Source: Dehalococcoidia bacterium (GTDB taxonomy: Bacteria > Chloroflexota > Dehalococcoidia > Bin125). Taken from it: DNA of 64,000 nucleotides. Under the pieces are notes generated by a model. The model searched no databases. It saw only the letters and a program-made list of their open reading frames with translations, and was not told the DNA's origin. The stretch spans positions 1-64,000 of the forward strand of contig JAJDYG010000002.1 in NCBI GenBank assembly GCA_022822855.1. Reading direction: 5' to 3'. Below are positions 16,136 to 25,779 of this stretch, one piece after another (positions within the stretch are counted from its first letter, which is position 1; every line of letters starts with the position of its first letter). A program made the position numbers and the translations under genes.

Positions 16136-17777
16136 AGGCCGATTTCGTTCGAGTCCACCGGGTCCAGCTCCCCGCAACGCAGCCGATGAACGCGGAATGG
16201 TCGCGAGCGCGTTTCCAGAGGCGACCAGCGCCGGCGCGCGAATGCTGGCCGAAGGCGGCAACGCGGTCGACGCCGCATGCGCCGTCGGCTTTGCCCTCGG
16301 AGTGTGCGAACCCCAGGCCAGCGGTCTGGGTGGTCAGACCGTCGCGGTCGCCCACATCGAGGGTGAGACGTTCTCGCTCGATGGTTCGAGCCGGGTGCCG
16401 TCGCTCGCCCACCTCGAGCGGATCGAGCGCAAGCGCGACCTGCGAATCGGCTACCAGGCCACGACCGTGCCCAGCACTCCGGCGACCTTGAGTTGGCTGT
16501 ACTCCCGCTACGGGCGCCTCCCCTGGCGGGTCGTGCTGGAGCCCGCCATTGGGATCGCGCGCGACGGTTATGCGATCACACCGCTTCAGCAGCAACTTCA
16601 GGAGCGCGAACTCGACCACTTCAACAGCGTGCCTGGTCGCATTGCCGCGAAGTACTTCCTCAAGAATGGCGAGACGCCCTATGAGGCGGGCGACCGCTTC
16701 CAGCAACCAGATCTCGCTGATCTGTTGGACCTGATTGCGCGTTCCGGAGTGGAGAGCTTCTACCAGGGTGATGTCGCCGAACAGATCGATCGGGACATGC
16801 GCGAGCATGACGGTTTCCTGCGCGCTGATGACCTCGCCTTGATCCCCTGGCCAATCGTGCGCCGCCCTCTACGCCGTCGCTATCGCGGCGTCACACTTGC
16901 TACGATGCCGCCGCCCGGCGCGGGCCGCATCCTCTTGCTTGTGATGATGATGCTCAATCATTTGCGCTCGTCGGCACTGGAAGAGTTTGGACCGGAGGTC
17001 TACCACTTCTTCGCCGAGGCGCTGCGTAAGTCGTTCCTCCGGCGCATGGGACGGCCCTTCGACCCGAACAGCTACGCCCAGGTGCGCAACAAGACCTTGC
17101 TCAGCCGGACCTACGCTCGCGGGCTCGCCGATTCGATTCGCGACGACGTGGATCCCAACCTGCCCACGATCGATCCCGACATCGACGAGTTCGGCGAGAC
17201 CACGCACTTTTCGACGATGGACAACGACGGCAATGCGGTCGCGGTGACGCAATCGATCGAGCTGGTCTATGGCTCCAAGGCGGCAGCGGACGGCCTGGGC
17301 TTCCTGTACAACAACTACCTGTCCGCGCTTGAGACCGACGAGCCTTCGCATCCGTACTATCTGAGGCCCGGAGCCGTGCCCTGGTCGACAGCGGCGCCAA
17401 CGATCGTCTTCCGCGAGCGCCAGCCCTGGATCGCGTTGGGCAGCCCGGGCAGCGAACGCATCTTCTCGTCGCTCGCCCAGGTGCTCAGCCGCATCGTCGA
17501 CGGATCTGCCCCCCTGGACGCAGCGATTGATGCGCCCCGTCTGCACTGCTCAATCGGCGGCAAGATCAGCCTTGAAGCTGAACGCTTCGATCCAGCCGCC
17601 ATTGAGCGGCTGGCGGATGCCGGTTACGCCATCGATCCCCATGAGGCCTTCGCCTTCTATCTGGGTTGCGTCCAGGCAGTGCTGCGCCGTCAGAGCGGCG
17701 AAGGCTTCCAGGGCGCGGCGGATCCGCGCCGCGACGGCAGCGCCGCCGGTCCCGGCTCGATTGCGACCGAGGCATGA
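16116..17777 (+). CDS. Gamma-glutamyltransferase family protein
   Basis: 553 residues, GTG start after AGAAGGAGG. The pattern GMVASAFPEATSAGARMLAEGGNAVDAA (in two blocks) and GLGGQTVAV are the N-terminal GGT hallmarks. Thr362 in GETTHFSTMDNDG is the predicted N-terminal nucleophile exposed by autocleavage. WSTAAPTIVF and ALGSPGSERI near 430-450 complete the small-subunit substrate pocket. There is no signal peptide, so it is predicted cytoplasmic, unlike many GGTs. It sits between the ligase fusion and the formylglutamate-amidohydrolase-like gene (20-bp and 4-bp overlaps), pointing to a shared gamma-glutamyl or peptide pathway. Confidence 0.9.
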   Translation: MRLRRVEGRFRSSPPGPAPRNAADERGMVASAFPEATSAGARMLAEGGNAVDAACAVGFALGVCEPQASGLGGQTVAVAHIEGETFSLDGSSRVPSLAHLERIERKRDLRIGYQATTVPSTPATLSWLYSRYGRLPWRVVLEPAIGIARDGYAITPLQQQLQERELDHFNSVPGRIAAKYFLKNGETPYEAGDRFQQPDLADLLDLIARSGVESFYQGDVAEQIDRDMREHDGFLRADDLALIPWPIVRRPLRRRYRGVTLATMPPPGAGRILLLVMMMLNHLRSSALEEFGPEVYHFFAEALRKSFLRRMGRPFDPNSYAQVRNKTLLSRTYARGLADSIRDDVDPNLPTIDPDIDEFGETTHFSTMDNDGNAVAVTQSIELVYGSKAAADGLGFLYNNYLSALETDEPSHPYYLRPGAVPWSTAAPTIVFRERQPWIALGSPGSERIFSSLAQVLSRIVDGSAPLDAAIDAPRLHCSIGGKISLEAERFDPAAIERLADAGYAIDPHEAFAFYLGCVQAVLRRQSGEGFQGAADPRRDGSAAGPGSIATEA

Positions 17778-18553
17778 CGCTGCCCTTCCTCCTGTCAATT
17801 CCTCATGGAGGAGATCGTGTGCCGGAGGAAGCGGCATCCCTGACTGCGCTGACGGACGCCGACATCTTCAGCGACGGCGATGCCTGCACGCGTGAGATCT
17901 ACGACCTTGGAGATGAGGTCGCCGCCGTCCACCAGGCCGAGATCGCCCGCGCGTTTGTCGATATCAATCGCGGACCCGACGTCCGTCCGCCCGAGGAACC
18001 GGACGGCGTGGTCAAGTCGCTGACCGCCGACCGCATCGCGGTCTGGCAAGGCGGCGGTCCGCCGTCAAGGGAGCTTTCCGAGACGTTGATTGATGGTTAC
18101 TGGCGTCCCTACCACGAGCGCCTGGAGGAACTGGCCTCGCTGCCTGGAGTCCGGCTGGGCATCGACTGCCACTCGATGGCCGAGTTTGCTCCCGCCATCG
18201 CACCACGACCGGGCGAGCCTCGTCCCCTGTTCTGCCTGAGCAACGGCGATGGCGACACCGCGCCGGGTGAACTGCTGGTTCAGCTCGCGGACGCTCTGGC
18301 GGAGTCGTTTGAATGTGGGCGTGAAACGATCAGGATCAACGACCCGTTTCAGGGCGGCTACGTCACGCGCTGGCATGGCAGACACTGGCGGAACGGTGGT
18401 CTGCCCTGGATGCAGATCGAAATGAACCGTCGCTGGTACCTGTCCGAACCGTGGTTTGACCGGTCCGCATTGACGGTCGCACCGGAACGGCTTCTGGATC
18501 TGCGCCGCAGGTTTCAAGCGGTGTTGGAAACGATGACCGCGCTGAGTGGCTAA
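17774..18553 (+). CDS. N-formylglutamate amidohydrolase family protein
   Basis: 259 residues from the ATG in the ATGA overlap with the preceding stop; an open frame upstream is out of context. LLSIPHGGDRVPEEA, VDINRGPDV and LGIDCHSMAEFAP are the family's metal- and substrate-binding blocks, and GGYVTRWHGRHW and MQIEMNRRWYL complete the fold. Known members hydrolyse N-formylglutamate in histidine degradation, but no hut genes are nearby. In this operon it more likely acts on a related N-acyl or gamma-linked amino acid (inference). Confidence 0.88.
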   Translation: MTLPFLLSIPHGGDRVPEEAASLTALTDADIFSDGDACTREIYDLGDEVAAVHQAEIARAFVDINRGPDVRPPEEPDGVVKSLTADRIAVWQGGGPPSRELSETLIDGYWRPYHERLEELASLPGVRLGIDCHSMAEFAPAIAPRPGEPRPLFCLSNGDGDTAPGELLVQLADALAESFECGRETIRINDPFQGGYVTRWHGRHWRNGGLPWMQIEMNRRWYLSEPWFDRSALTVAPERLLDLRRRFQAVLETMTALSG

Positions 18554-18708
18554 GCGGCATCCGGGCCGCGACGCACTCAAAGACGCCGATGCACCGCCGT
18601 CGGCTGCCGCGCAATGGCGGCGAGGACGCTCTCGACGCGACTGGTGAGCGCTGGTTGCGATCGGGGGTAGGCTTGGCATGTAGTTCGCGCACTCGAAACA
18701 ACGTCTGC

Positions 18709-20580
18709 ATGGCATTGCGGCAAACCACGGCCGAGTCTGTAGCTGTCGACGACCAGCGGCCGCTGGGCATTAACCTGCCGGCACGGACCAAGCGGCTGAT
18801 CATCATCGGGGCGATGCTGGGCATGTTCATGGCCGCGCTCGAGCAGAGCGTGGTCAGCCCGGCGATGCCCCAGATCGTCTCCGACCTGGGCGGCCTTGAG
18901 CTCTACCCGTGGCTGGTGCAGTCGTTCATCATGGCGCAGGTCGTGACGATCCCGATTGCGGGAACGCTGAGCGACACGTTCGGACGCAAGCCGGTCCTGT
19001 TGACCGGCATGACGGTGTTCCTGATCGGTTCGGCGCTGTGCGGATTCGCGCCGGGCATCTATGAGTTGATCGCGTTCCGCGCGGTGCAGGGCGTCGGCGC
19101 GGCGATCCTGATGACCGCCACCTTCTCCGTGGTCGGCGACCTCTACGCGCCGGCCGAGCGCGGACGATTCATCGGTCTGTTCGGCGGCGTCTTCGCGCTC
19201 AGCAGCCTGATCGGCGCGCCGCTGGGCGGGGTGCTGACCGAGGCGTTGAACTGGCGCTGGGTCTTCTGGATCATGCTGTTCCTTGGGCCGGTCGTGCTCA
19301 CGGTCGTCGCGCTCAAGATGCCCTGGCTGCGACCGCCGAAGCGCAAGTTCCGGATCGACGCCGCCGGCGTGCTGACGCTCTCGATCACGCTGATTCCCGC
19401 GATGGTCGCCCTCAGCCTGGCCTCACAGTGGGGCTGGCTTGCGCCGCAGACCCTGGCCCTGTTCTTCGTCTCCACCATCGGCCTGATGGTCTTCATTCGC
19501 GTTGAGCAGCGGGCCGAACAGCCGATCGTCCCGTTGCAGTTGTTCAGGATCCAGACGATCGCGACGGCGGCGGTGGTCAACTTCTTCATCGGCGTCGGGA
19601 TGATGGGCGTGTTCGTGTACCTGCAGTTCTACCTGCAGGTGGGGATTGGCGTGGACGCGGCCACGGCCGGGCTGGTGATGGGGCCGATGATCCTCGTCTC
19701 GGTGACGGGATCGATCGTCTCCGGGCAGATCATGTCGCGCACCGGTCGTTACAAAATTCTGGCAGTGACCGGCTCGCTGATGATGTTCGCATCGATGCTG
19801 CTGCTCTCGACGATGACGCGCGACACGACCATCCCCGGCGTGCTGGGGCGGATGTTCCTGTTCGGCATCGGCATGGGTCTGATGATGCCGGTGATGTCGA
19901 TCGCGTCGCAAAATGCCGCGCCGCAGAAGTTCCTCGGTATCGTTTCGGCCTTCAGCCAGTTCTTCCAACAGGTCGGCGGCGTGATCGGCATCGGCGTCGT
20001 TGGTGCGCTGTTCAACGCCCGGTTAGTGAGCGGTCTGATGGAGCGCCTCACGCCCGACCTGGTCGAGAAGATTCAGCCGGAGAAGCTGGTCGATCCGCTG
20101 TTCCGCGCTTCGCTCATGGAAGATCTGGGTCCTGAGATCTGGTCGGTCGCCGAGCCACAGGTCCAGACAGCCGTGGCCACGGCGATCACGGACAATTTCC
20201 TCCTCGCCGCTGGCATCGTGCTGATCTCCGTCCTGGCGATCTTCAGGATGAAAGAGATCAAGCTCCGCAGCGCCGAGTTGCCCAGCCCCGCTGTGAGCGT
20301 GGAGCGACCTGAGCGAGAGCGGGCCGAGCCGATCCCGCCGCCCGTTCAATCCGTGCGGGAGATTCCTGTTTCGGCCCGACCGAGTCGCCCGGCTCCGCTG
20401 AACGGAGCGTCGGAGATGTTCGCGCTTGAGCTACGCGGCCAGTTCGAGCCGGTTTCGGCCAGCCTGGATGAGCCGCAGCGACCGCGCAGCCTTCGGCGCT
20501 CGATCTTCGCCGCCGCGGTGATTGGAGCTGGGGTAGGCCTCGCTTGGTGGCTGGTCAATCCCCGCAACGGCTCTCGCTAG
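18709..20580 (+). CDS. MFS drug/H+ antiporter, DHA2 (EmrB/QacA) type
   Basis: 623 residues with about 14 transmembrane helices. The first helix carries GMFMAALEQSVVSPAMPQI, the DHA2 motif region, and GTLSDTFGRKPV after helix 2 is MFS motif A. RAVQGVGAAILM is motif B and GAPLGGVLTEALNWRW is motif C. After residue ~540 a Pro/Arg-rich cytoplasmic segment of ~75 residues leads to an extra C-terminal helix (IFAAAVIGAGVGLAWWLV), which is not usual. The ATG used has no clear ribosome site; a TAGGCT box lies 36 bp before it, so the leader may be short. Probable multidrug exporter. Confidence 0.9.
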   Translation: MALRQTTAESVAVDDQRPLGINLPARTKRLIIIGAMLGMFMAALEQSVVSPAMPQIVSDLGGLELYPWLVQSFIMAQVVTIPIAGTLSDTFGRKPVLLTGMTVFLIGSALCGFAPGIYELIAFRAVQGVGAAILMTATFSVVGDLYAPAERGRFIGLFGGVFALSSLIGAPLGGVLTEALNWRWVFWIMLFLGPVVLTVVALKMPWLRPPKRKFRIDAAGVLTLSITLIPAMVALSLASQWGWLAPQTLALFFVSTIGLMVFIRVEQRAEQPIVPLQLFRIQTIATAAVVNFFIGVGMMGVFVYLQFYLQVGIGVDAATAGLVMGPMILVSVTGSIVSGQIMSRTGRYKILAVTGSLMMFASMLLLSTMTRDTTIPGVLGRMFLFGIGMGLMMPVMSIASQNAAPQKFLGIVSAFSQFFQQVGGVIGIGVVGALFNARLVSGLMERLTPDLVEKIQPEKLVDPLFRASLMEDLGPEIWSVAEPQVQTAVATAITDNFLLAAGIVLISVLAIFRMKEIKLRSAELPSPAVSVERPERERAEPIPPPVQSVREIPVSARPSRPAPLNGASEMFALELRGQFEPVSASLDEPQRPRSLRRSIFAAAVIGAGVGLAWWLVNPRNGSR

Positions 20581-21833
20581 TCATTGAACTCCGCCGCGAC
20601 CGCCGCAAACGCCTCGTCCGACGCTTCGAGCGTGTGCGCGACGTCCTCATCGGTCAGCGCCGTCGAGAGGAAGCCGTTGTGGACCGGGTGCAGGTACACA
20701 CCTCGATCCGCTAGCTCGGCCGAGAACCGATAGGCGCGGGGCACGTCTCGGGTCGAGAAGTCGTCGCCGTCGAACAGCATCAGCGGTATCGACACCGGCC
20801 CCGTCTGGCGGATACCGACGCCATGTGCGTCGGCCGCCTGCTGCCAGCCCTCGCGCAGGGCGTTGCCGGTTCGCTCCATCCGTGCGATGCCATCGGTCTC
20901 CTGCAGCGTGGTGATCGTCGTGTAGGCGGCAGCCATCGGAGCGCCGGTGAACCAGTAGGAGCCGGTCGCGAAGGTCGCCGCGACCGCTTCGGCCAGACTC
21001 TCGCGTCCCATCACCGCCGAGATTGGCTGGCCGTTGCCGATCGCCTTGCAGTAGATGCTCAGGTCCGGGTCGACGCCTAGCGGCGCCCAGCTACCGGCCA
21101 GGTCCAGGCGGAATCCGCCTCGCACGTCGTCGAGAATCAAGGGAATGCTGTTGGCGTCGCACAGATCGCGGACTCCCTGCGCAAACTCAACGGTCGGCAT
21201 TTCCTGGTCGAACCCGACATCGTGACGGAAGGCCGAGACAATGATCGCCGCGGCGTCGCCGTTGGCCTCGTCCAGCGCCGTGCGCACCGAGGCCAGATCG
21301 TTGAACTCGTACTCGACCGTGCCATCGGCCTGTTGCGACATGTCGCCGGCCGTGATCCAGGTCGGCGCGGCGCCGTGATATGCGCCGTGGGCTCGGAGCA
21401 AGGTGCCCTTGCCGGTGGCGGTTCGGGCGACCGACGCGGCGTAGACGGTGGCGTCGGTGCCGTTCTTGGCGAACCAGGCCCAGTTGGCCCAGGGCGTGAT
21501 GTCGACCAGCAGCTCGGCTAGCTCGACCATCTTCTCCGACGGGCCGTTCAGGCAGTCGCCAGCATCCTGGACTTCGGCGACCGCTCGGTCGACGGCCGGG
21601 TGCTGGTAACCCAGCACGATCGGACCGTAGGCGCAGATGTAGTCGATGTACTCGTTGCCATCGACGTCCCAGAGATGCGAGCCCTCGCCCTTCGAAAAGA
21701 ACTGAGGAAAGTTCTTCGGCAAGATGGCAGCGTTCTGATGTCCGTACATGCCGTTCGGAATGACCGATTTCGCCCGCTGGCGCAGTGCCATGTCGTTCGA
21801 TCGCCGGCGCTCGGTAGTCATGTCGTCCTTCAA
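20577..21833 (-). CDS. Class III aminotransferase, glutamate-1-semialdehyde aminomutase-like
   Basis: 418 residues. Blocks WDVDGNEYIDYICAYGPIVLG, FAKNGTDATVYAASVAR and ILDDVRGGFRLD match the glutamate-1-semialdehyde 2,1-aminomutase branch; Lys263 in YCKAIGNG is the PLP lysine. The HemL line (FVNSGTEA) is altered to FAKNGTDA, and no heme genes are near, so this is more likely an amino- or beta-transaminase of unknown substrate. Its stop overlaps the convergent MFS gene by the shared 4-bp CTAG. Divergent from the flavoprotein gene, 69 bp away. Confidence 0.85.
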   Translation of the reverse strand: MKDDMTTERRRSNDMALRQRAKSVIPNGMYGHQNAAILPKNFPQFFSKGEGSHLWDVDGNEYIDYICAYGPIVLGYQHPAVDRAVAEVQDAGDCLNGPSEKMVELAELLVDITPWANWAWFAKNGTDATVYAASVARTATGKGTLLRAHGAYHGAAPTWITAGDMSQQADGTVEYEFNDLASVRTALDEANGDAAAIIVSAFRHDVGFDQEMPTVEFAQGVRDLCDANSIPLILDDVRGGFRLDLAGSWAPLGVDPDLSIYCKAIGNGQPISAVMGRESLAEAVAATFATGSYWFTGAPMAAAYTTITTLQETDGIARMERTGNALREGWQQAADAHGVGIRQTGPVSIPLMLFDGDDFSTRDVPRAYRFSAELADRGVYLHPVHNGFLSTALTDEDVAHTLEASDEAFAAVAAEFND

Positions 21834-21889
21834 TCACGGTGCGTTCGGAATGCAGGGTCTCTGTCAGCCGAAGTCTAAGGGCCCACCGA

Positions 21890-21895
21890 TACCCT
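21890..21895 (+). promoter_or_regulatory. -10-like box (TACCCT) close to the flavoprotein start
   Basis: TACCCTG ends 7 bp before the ATG. If used, the transcript would be leaderless or nearly so; no ribosome site is seen in those bases, which fits. Confidence 0.4.
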
Positions 21896-21902
21896 GCCCG
21901 TC

Positions 21903-23063
21903 ATGACCAGTTCGTCCAGTGTGTTTGCCCGGTTCGAGGATCACCCGCTCGTTGAGGCGGCTCGGGAACTCGAACCCCTGATCCGGGAGCGCGCGAACGA
22001 GATCGAAGAGACCGGCTCGGTTCCGCACGAACTCATCGATGCGATCACGGCTCGCGGGCTGTTCCGACTCAACCTGCCGGCTCGCAGTTTCGGCGAGCAG
22101 GCCCACCCGCTCGTCGTCTTTCACACGATCGAGGCCCTGGCTCACGCTGACGCGTCAACGGCATGGGTGGTGATGATCGCCACCGAGGTCTCGCTGTTGG
22201 CCGCCTACCTGCCCAACTCGATTCTCAGTCAAATGATCGGCGGCGAGGAACCCGGCGGCCCGAGCTGCCGGATCGTCGGATCCTCTCGTGTGATGACGAC
22301 CGCTGAACCGGACAAGTCGGGGTATCGGTTGAGCGGACGGCTGAACTTCGTCAGCGGCCTCGAGCACGCCACGCACATCGTCGCCACATTCGTCGACTTC
22401 GACGATCAGATCCGTTTCGCGCTCCTGCCGCAGCGCGCCGGAACGGTGATCGAGACCTGGGACGCGATGGGGCTGCGCGGCACCGGCAGTCACGACTGGG
22501 AGCTCGACCGAGTCTTTGTCCAGAACGCGCACACCTGGGCGGCGCTCGGTCCGATCGGCGCCGAAGGTCCGCAGTGGAACGTGCCCGACCGGTCACTGGT
22601 GGCCTGGATCGCCAACGCCGGACACGCGGTCGGGACGGCCCAGGGCGCGCTCGACGACCTCGCGGAGGCAGCGTCCGACTCCACGACGGGCGACAGGGCA
22701 GCTCTCAGGGACCGCGAACCATTTCGGCTTGAGTACGCCCGAGCGCAAGCGCAGGTCTCAGCGGCGCGCGCGTTCGTCCAGCAGGCCTGGACGGCGGCCT
22801 GGCCGTCGGTCGAATCGGGCCAGCCGGACACGGAGTCGCTCGGTCGTTGCCGCCTGGCCAACGTCCACGCCGTTCACGCCTGCGTCGACGCCGTCGAGCG
22901 CCTGTTTCGAGTCGGTGGTACAAACGCGGCCCGCCGGACCTGGACCCTCGAACGTCGTTGGCGTGACCTGCAAACCGCGCGCCAACACGGAGCCGCGCTG
23001 GAGTGGAACTTCGACGCCGGCGTGCGTCCGCAGCTCGGACTCCAGCCTCGCCGGGCTCGTTAG
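21903..23063 (+). CDS. Acyl-CoA dehydrogenase-fold flavoprotein (HsaA/class D monooxygenase-like)
   Basis: 386 residues with the acyl-CoA dehydrogenase layout: helical N-terminal domain to ~115, beta domain ~120-225 (SGRLNFVSGLEHATHIVATF, MGLRGTGSHDWELDRVFV), and a C-terminal four-helix bundle. GTGSHDW and the lack of the catalytic Glu of true dehydrogenases point to the two-component flavin-dependent monooxygenase branch (HsaA, HpaB-like class D). Such enzymes need a separate flavin reductase, not seen here. It opens a plus-strand run with a double CoA-transferase, CMD protein and dioxygenase. Confidence 0.85.
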   Translation: MTSSSSVFARFEDHPLVEAARELEPLIRERANEIEETGSVPHELIDAITARGLFRLNLPARSFGEQAHPLVVFHTIEALAHADASTAWVVMIATEVSLLAAYLPNSILSQMIGGEEPGGPSCRIVGSSRVMTTAEPDKSGYRLSGRLNFVSGLEHATHIVATFVDFDDQIRFALLPQRAGTVIETWDAMGLRGTGSHDWELDRVFVQNAHTWAALGPIGAEGPQWNVPDRSLVAWIANAGHAVGTAQGALDDLAEAASDSTTGDRAALRDREPFRLEYARAQAQVSAARAFVQQAWTAAWPSVESGQPDTESLGRCRLANVHAVHACVDAVERLFRVGGTNAARRTWTLERRWRDLQTARQHGAALEWNFDAGVRPQLGLQPRRAR

Positions 23064-23181
23064 GTCAAGCAGCGTGCGAGATTCGTGCAAATTTGACGAT
23101 GTGGCTTAGCATGACCGCAGCAGAACGGCTGGACGGGCACGCACGCTCGTTTGAGATTCAGCCGCTTCGCCCGGGAGTCCT

Positions 23182-25779
23182 ATGGCCGGTCCGCTGGAGG
23201 GAATCACCGTACTGGACCTGACCAGCGGGATCGCCGGGCCCTACGCGACGAAGCTGCTCGCCGACTATGGCGCGAGAGTGATCAAGGCCGAGCCGCGAGG
23301 CGGCGATCCCTCCCGCCGCTCCGGCCCCTTCCCCGACAACAAGCCCGATCCGGAGGCCTCCGGCCTCTTCATGCACCTCAACACCAACAAGCAGTCGATC
23401 GTGCTCGATCCGCACACCGACGACGGTGGAGCCACCGTGCGGCGGCTGGCCCAGCTCGTCGATGTCGTGGTTGAAGCCTTGCCCCCCGGCGAGGCCGAGG
23501 CCGCCGGATGGGGCTGGGAAACCCTCCACGCGATCAATCACAAGCTGATCCTCTGCTCGATCACTCCTTACGGGCAGACCGGGCCTTATCGCGACTATCG
23601 CGGCTCGGAGATCACGATGCAGGCGATCGGCGGTCCGCTTCACGCAACCGGCGCTGCCGACCGCGAGCCAATCAAACTCGCCGGGCACTACGCCGGCTAT
23701 CACGCCGGCGCGACGGCCGCCTTCGCCATCCTGCTCGCGCTCAAGCGCGCCGCCAACGATGAGCTGGCCGGCGACTGGATCGACATCTCCATCTACCGCT
23801 GTCAGGTTGGCTGCCGCGATCGGCGAACGATTCAACTCGTCGCCGCCGAGTACAGCGGTGTCGCGCCCGGCCGCGCTCTGCCCACAAGACGGCTGGTCGG
23901 CTTCGGCATGTACCCCTGCGCCGACGGCTTCGTCAACATCGTCGGCTCCGGCAACCGGATGCCCAGACTGCTGCGCTGGATCGGGCGCGAGGACCTGCTC
24001 GAAGACGAGGACTTCCTCGCCGGCCCGCGCTCGGGCTCCGGCTTCGGGGCGAAGGTCGACGAAGCGGTCGAGGCGCACCTCGCCGATATGGGCAAGATCG
24101 ACGCCGTGGCCTCCGCCCAGGCCGCCGGTCTGCTGGCCGGAGCGGTGATGACGGTGCGCGACGTGCTCAAGGACCCGCAGCTCGAGTCCCGCGACTGGTG
24201 GCATCGCATCACCCACTGGCATGGGTCCGAGCTGCCCTATCCCGGCTTTCCCTTCCGTATGACTGAGTCGCACCCACCCAGACCGAAGCGATCGCCCCGG
24301 CTGGGCGAGCATTCGCGCGTCGTGCTCGACCTCACCCCGCCGGACCCGCTCGAGGATCAGCGCCATGAACTGCCCGAGGGCCCGCTCAGTTCGCTGCATC
24401 TGCCGCTCGAAGGAATTCGCGTAGCGGCGATCACCGTCGTTTGGGCGGGACCGCATGTGGCTCAGCTCCTGGCCGAGTGGGGCGCGGACGTGATCAACGT
24501 CGAGCCCGTCAATCGAATTCAGCCCTACACGCGAGGCGCGGAAAACGCCCAGACCCGCGAGACCATGCTGCGCGGAGCCGAAATCGGCGTGCAGCCCCAG
24601 TATCCCGACGCCGATCCGGGCGACGATCCCTGGAACCGATTCGCCTCGTTCAACTCGCACGCGCGCAACAAGCGCTCGATGACCTGCGACATCATGTCGC
24701 CCGAGGGTCGCAAGGCGTTTTTCAAACTGATCAAGCAGTGCGATGTGTTGGTCGAGAACAACGTACCCACGACGATCGACAAGGCGGGCATCACTTGGGA
24801 AGAGCTACGAGAGGTCAATCCCAGGCTGATCATGCTGCGCATGCCGGCCTTCGGGCTGGAGGGCCCCTACTCCTCCTACCGCGCCTTCGGATTGCACGTC
24901 GAGGCGATGGTTGGACACACCCACCTGCGCGGATACCCCGATCGCGGCCCCGAGGGCATCGGCGAGACCCTGGCCAGCGACGGCCTCTCGGGTGTGCAGG
25001 GCGCGGTCGCCGTGCTGATGGCGCTGCGATACCGCGAACAGACCGGCCTCGGACAGCAGATCGAGATGCCGCTCAACGAGGGATTCATCCCCACGCTGGC
25101 CGAGTTCCTGTTCCAGTACTCGATGAACGGCGTCAATCCGCCCTCGCAGGGCAATCGACATCGCATCCGCGCCCCCTATGGTGTTTACCCCTGCCGCGGC
25201 GACGACCAGTGGATCGCCATCGACGTCGGTTCCGACGCCGAGTTCGTCACCCTCTGCGACTCGCTCGCCGCCGGCCCAGGCGAAGCCTCGGTGCAGTCCG
25301 AGCTGGCCCATGCGCCGCTCGATACGCGCTTCTCTCACGCCGACGGTCGCCGGGCCAACTCGGACGCGCTCGATGAGCTGATCGCTCAGGAGACCAGGAT
25401 CTGGAACAAGGAAGACCTGTTTCACAAGCTGCAAGCCGCCGGCATCTGCGCCGCGCCGCTTAACGATCCCTTCGACGCCCTCTCCGATCGGCATCTGCGG
25501 GAGGTTGGGTTCTTCGAGCAGATGACCATCGACGGCGTCGGCACGCATCGCTATCCGGGGCTCACGTTCACGATGAGCCGCACGCCCAATCAGCTCCGAA
25601 CTCCGCCGGCAAAGCTGGGTGAGCACAATCGTGAGATCTACTGCGATCTGCTTGGCTACTCAGAAGCCGAAATCGCCGAACTGGAGGCGAACGGGCTGGT
25701 CGGCACCGCATATCCCGACGAGCTCTTGCCCAGCTTCCTGCGAGCCGAAACGTCCACAGCCGACAACACGGAGGAATGA
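23182..25779 (+). CDS. Tandem CaiB/BaiF family CoA-transferase (two domains in one chain)
   Basis: 865 residues containing two full type III CoA-transferase domains: residues ~1-385 (PLEGITVLDLTSGIAGPYAT) and ~400-850 (PLEGIRVAAITVVWAGPHVA). These enzymes move CoA between acids through an aspartyl-CoA intermediate. At the position of the catalytic Asp, domain 1 has Glu (GSEITMQAIGG) and domain 2 has Gly (FGLHVEAMVG), so neither domain has the normal nucleophile by this alignment. The long fusion resembles genes common in SAR202-like genomes. Stop overlaps the next start by 4 bp (ATGA). Confidence 0.88.
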   Translation: MAGPLEGITVLDLTSGIAGPYATKLLADYGARVIKAEPRGGDPSRRSGPFPDNKPDPEASGLFMHLNTNKQSIVLDPHTDDGGATVRRLAQLVDVVVEALPPGEAEAAGWGWETLHAINHKLILCSITPYGQTGPYRDYRGSEITMQAIGGPLHATGAADREPIKLAGHYAGYHAGATAAFAILLALKRAANDELAGDWIDISIYRCQVGCRDRRTIQLVAAEYSGVAPGRALPTRRLVGFGMYPCADGFVNIVGSGNRMPRLLRWIGREDLLEDEDFLAGPRSGSGFGAKVDEAVEAHLADMGKIDAVASAQAAGLLAGAVMTVRDVLKDPQLESRDWWHRITHWHGSELPYPGFPFRMTESHPPRPKRSPRLGEHSRVVLDLTPPDPLEDQRHELPEGPLSSLHLPLEGIRVAAITVVWAGPHVAQLLAEWGADVINVEPVNRIQPYTRGAENAQTRETMLRGAEIGVQPQYPDADPGDDPWNRFASFNSHARNKRSMTCDIMSPEGRKAFFKLIKQCDVLVENNVPTTIDKAGITWEELREVNPRLIMLRMPAFGLEGPYSSYRAFGLHVEAMVGHTHLRGYPDRGPEGIGETLASDGLSGVQGAVAVLMALRYREQTGLGQQIEMPLNEGFIPTLAEFLFQYSMNGVNPPSQGNRHRIRAPYGVYPCRGDDQWIAIDVGSDAEFVTLCDSLAAGPGEASVQSELAHAPLDTRFSHADGRRANSDALDELIAQETRIWNKEDLFHKLQAAGICAAPLNDPFDALSDRHLREVGFFEQMTIDGVGTHRYPGLTFTMSRTPNQLRTPPAKLGEHNREIYCDLLGYSEAEIAELEANGLVGTAYPDELLPSFLRAETSTADNTEE

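Noticed and set aside
23158..24660. 500-codon frame opposite the CoA-transferase
   Set aside because: Antisense shadow; low-complexity composition.
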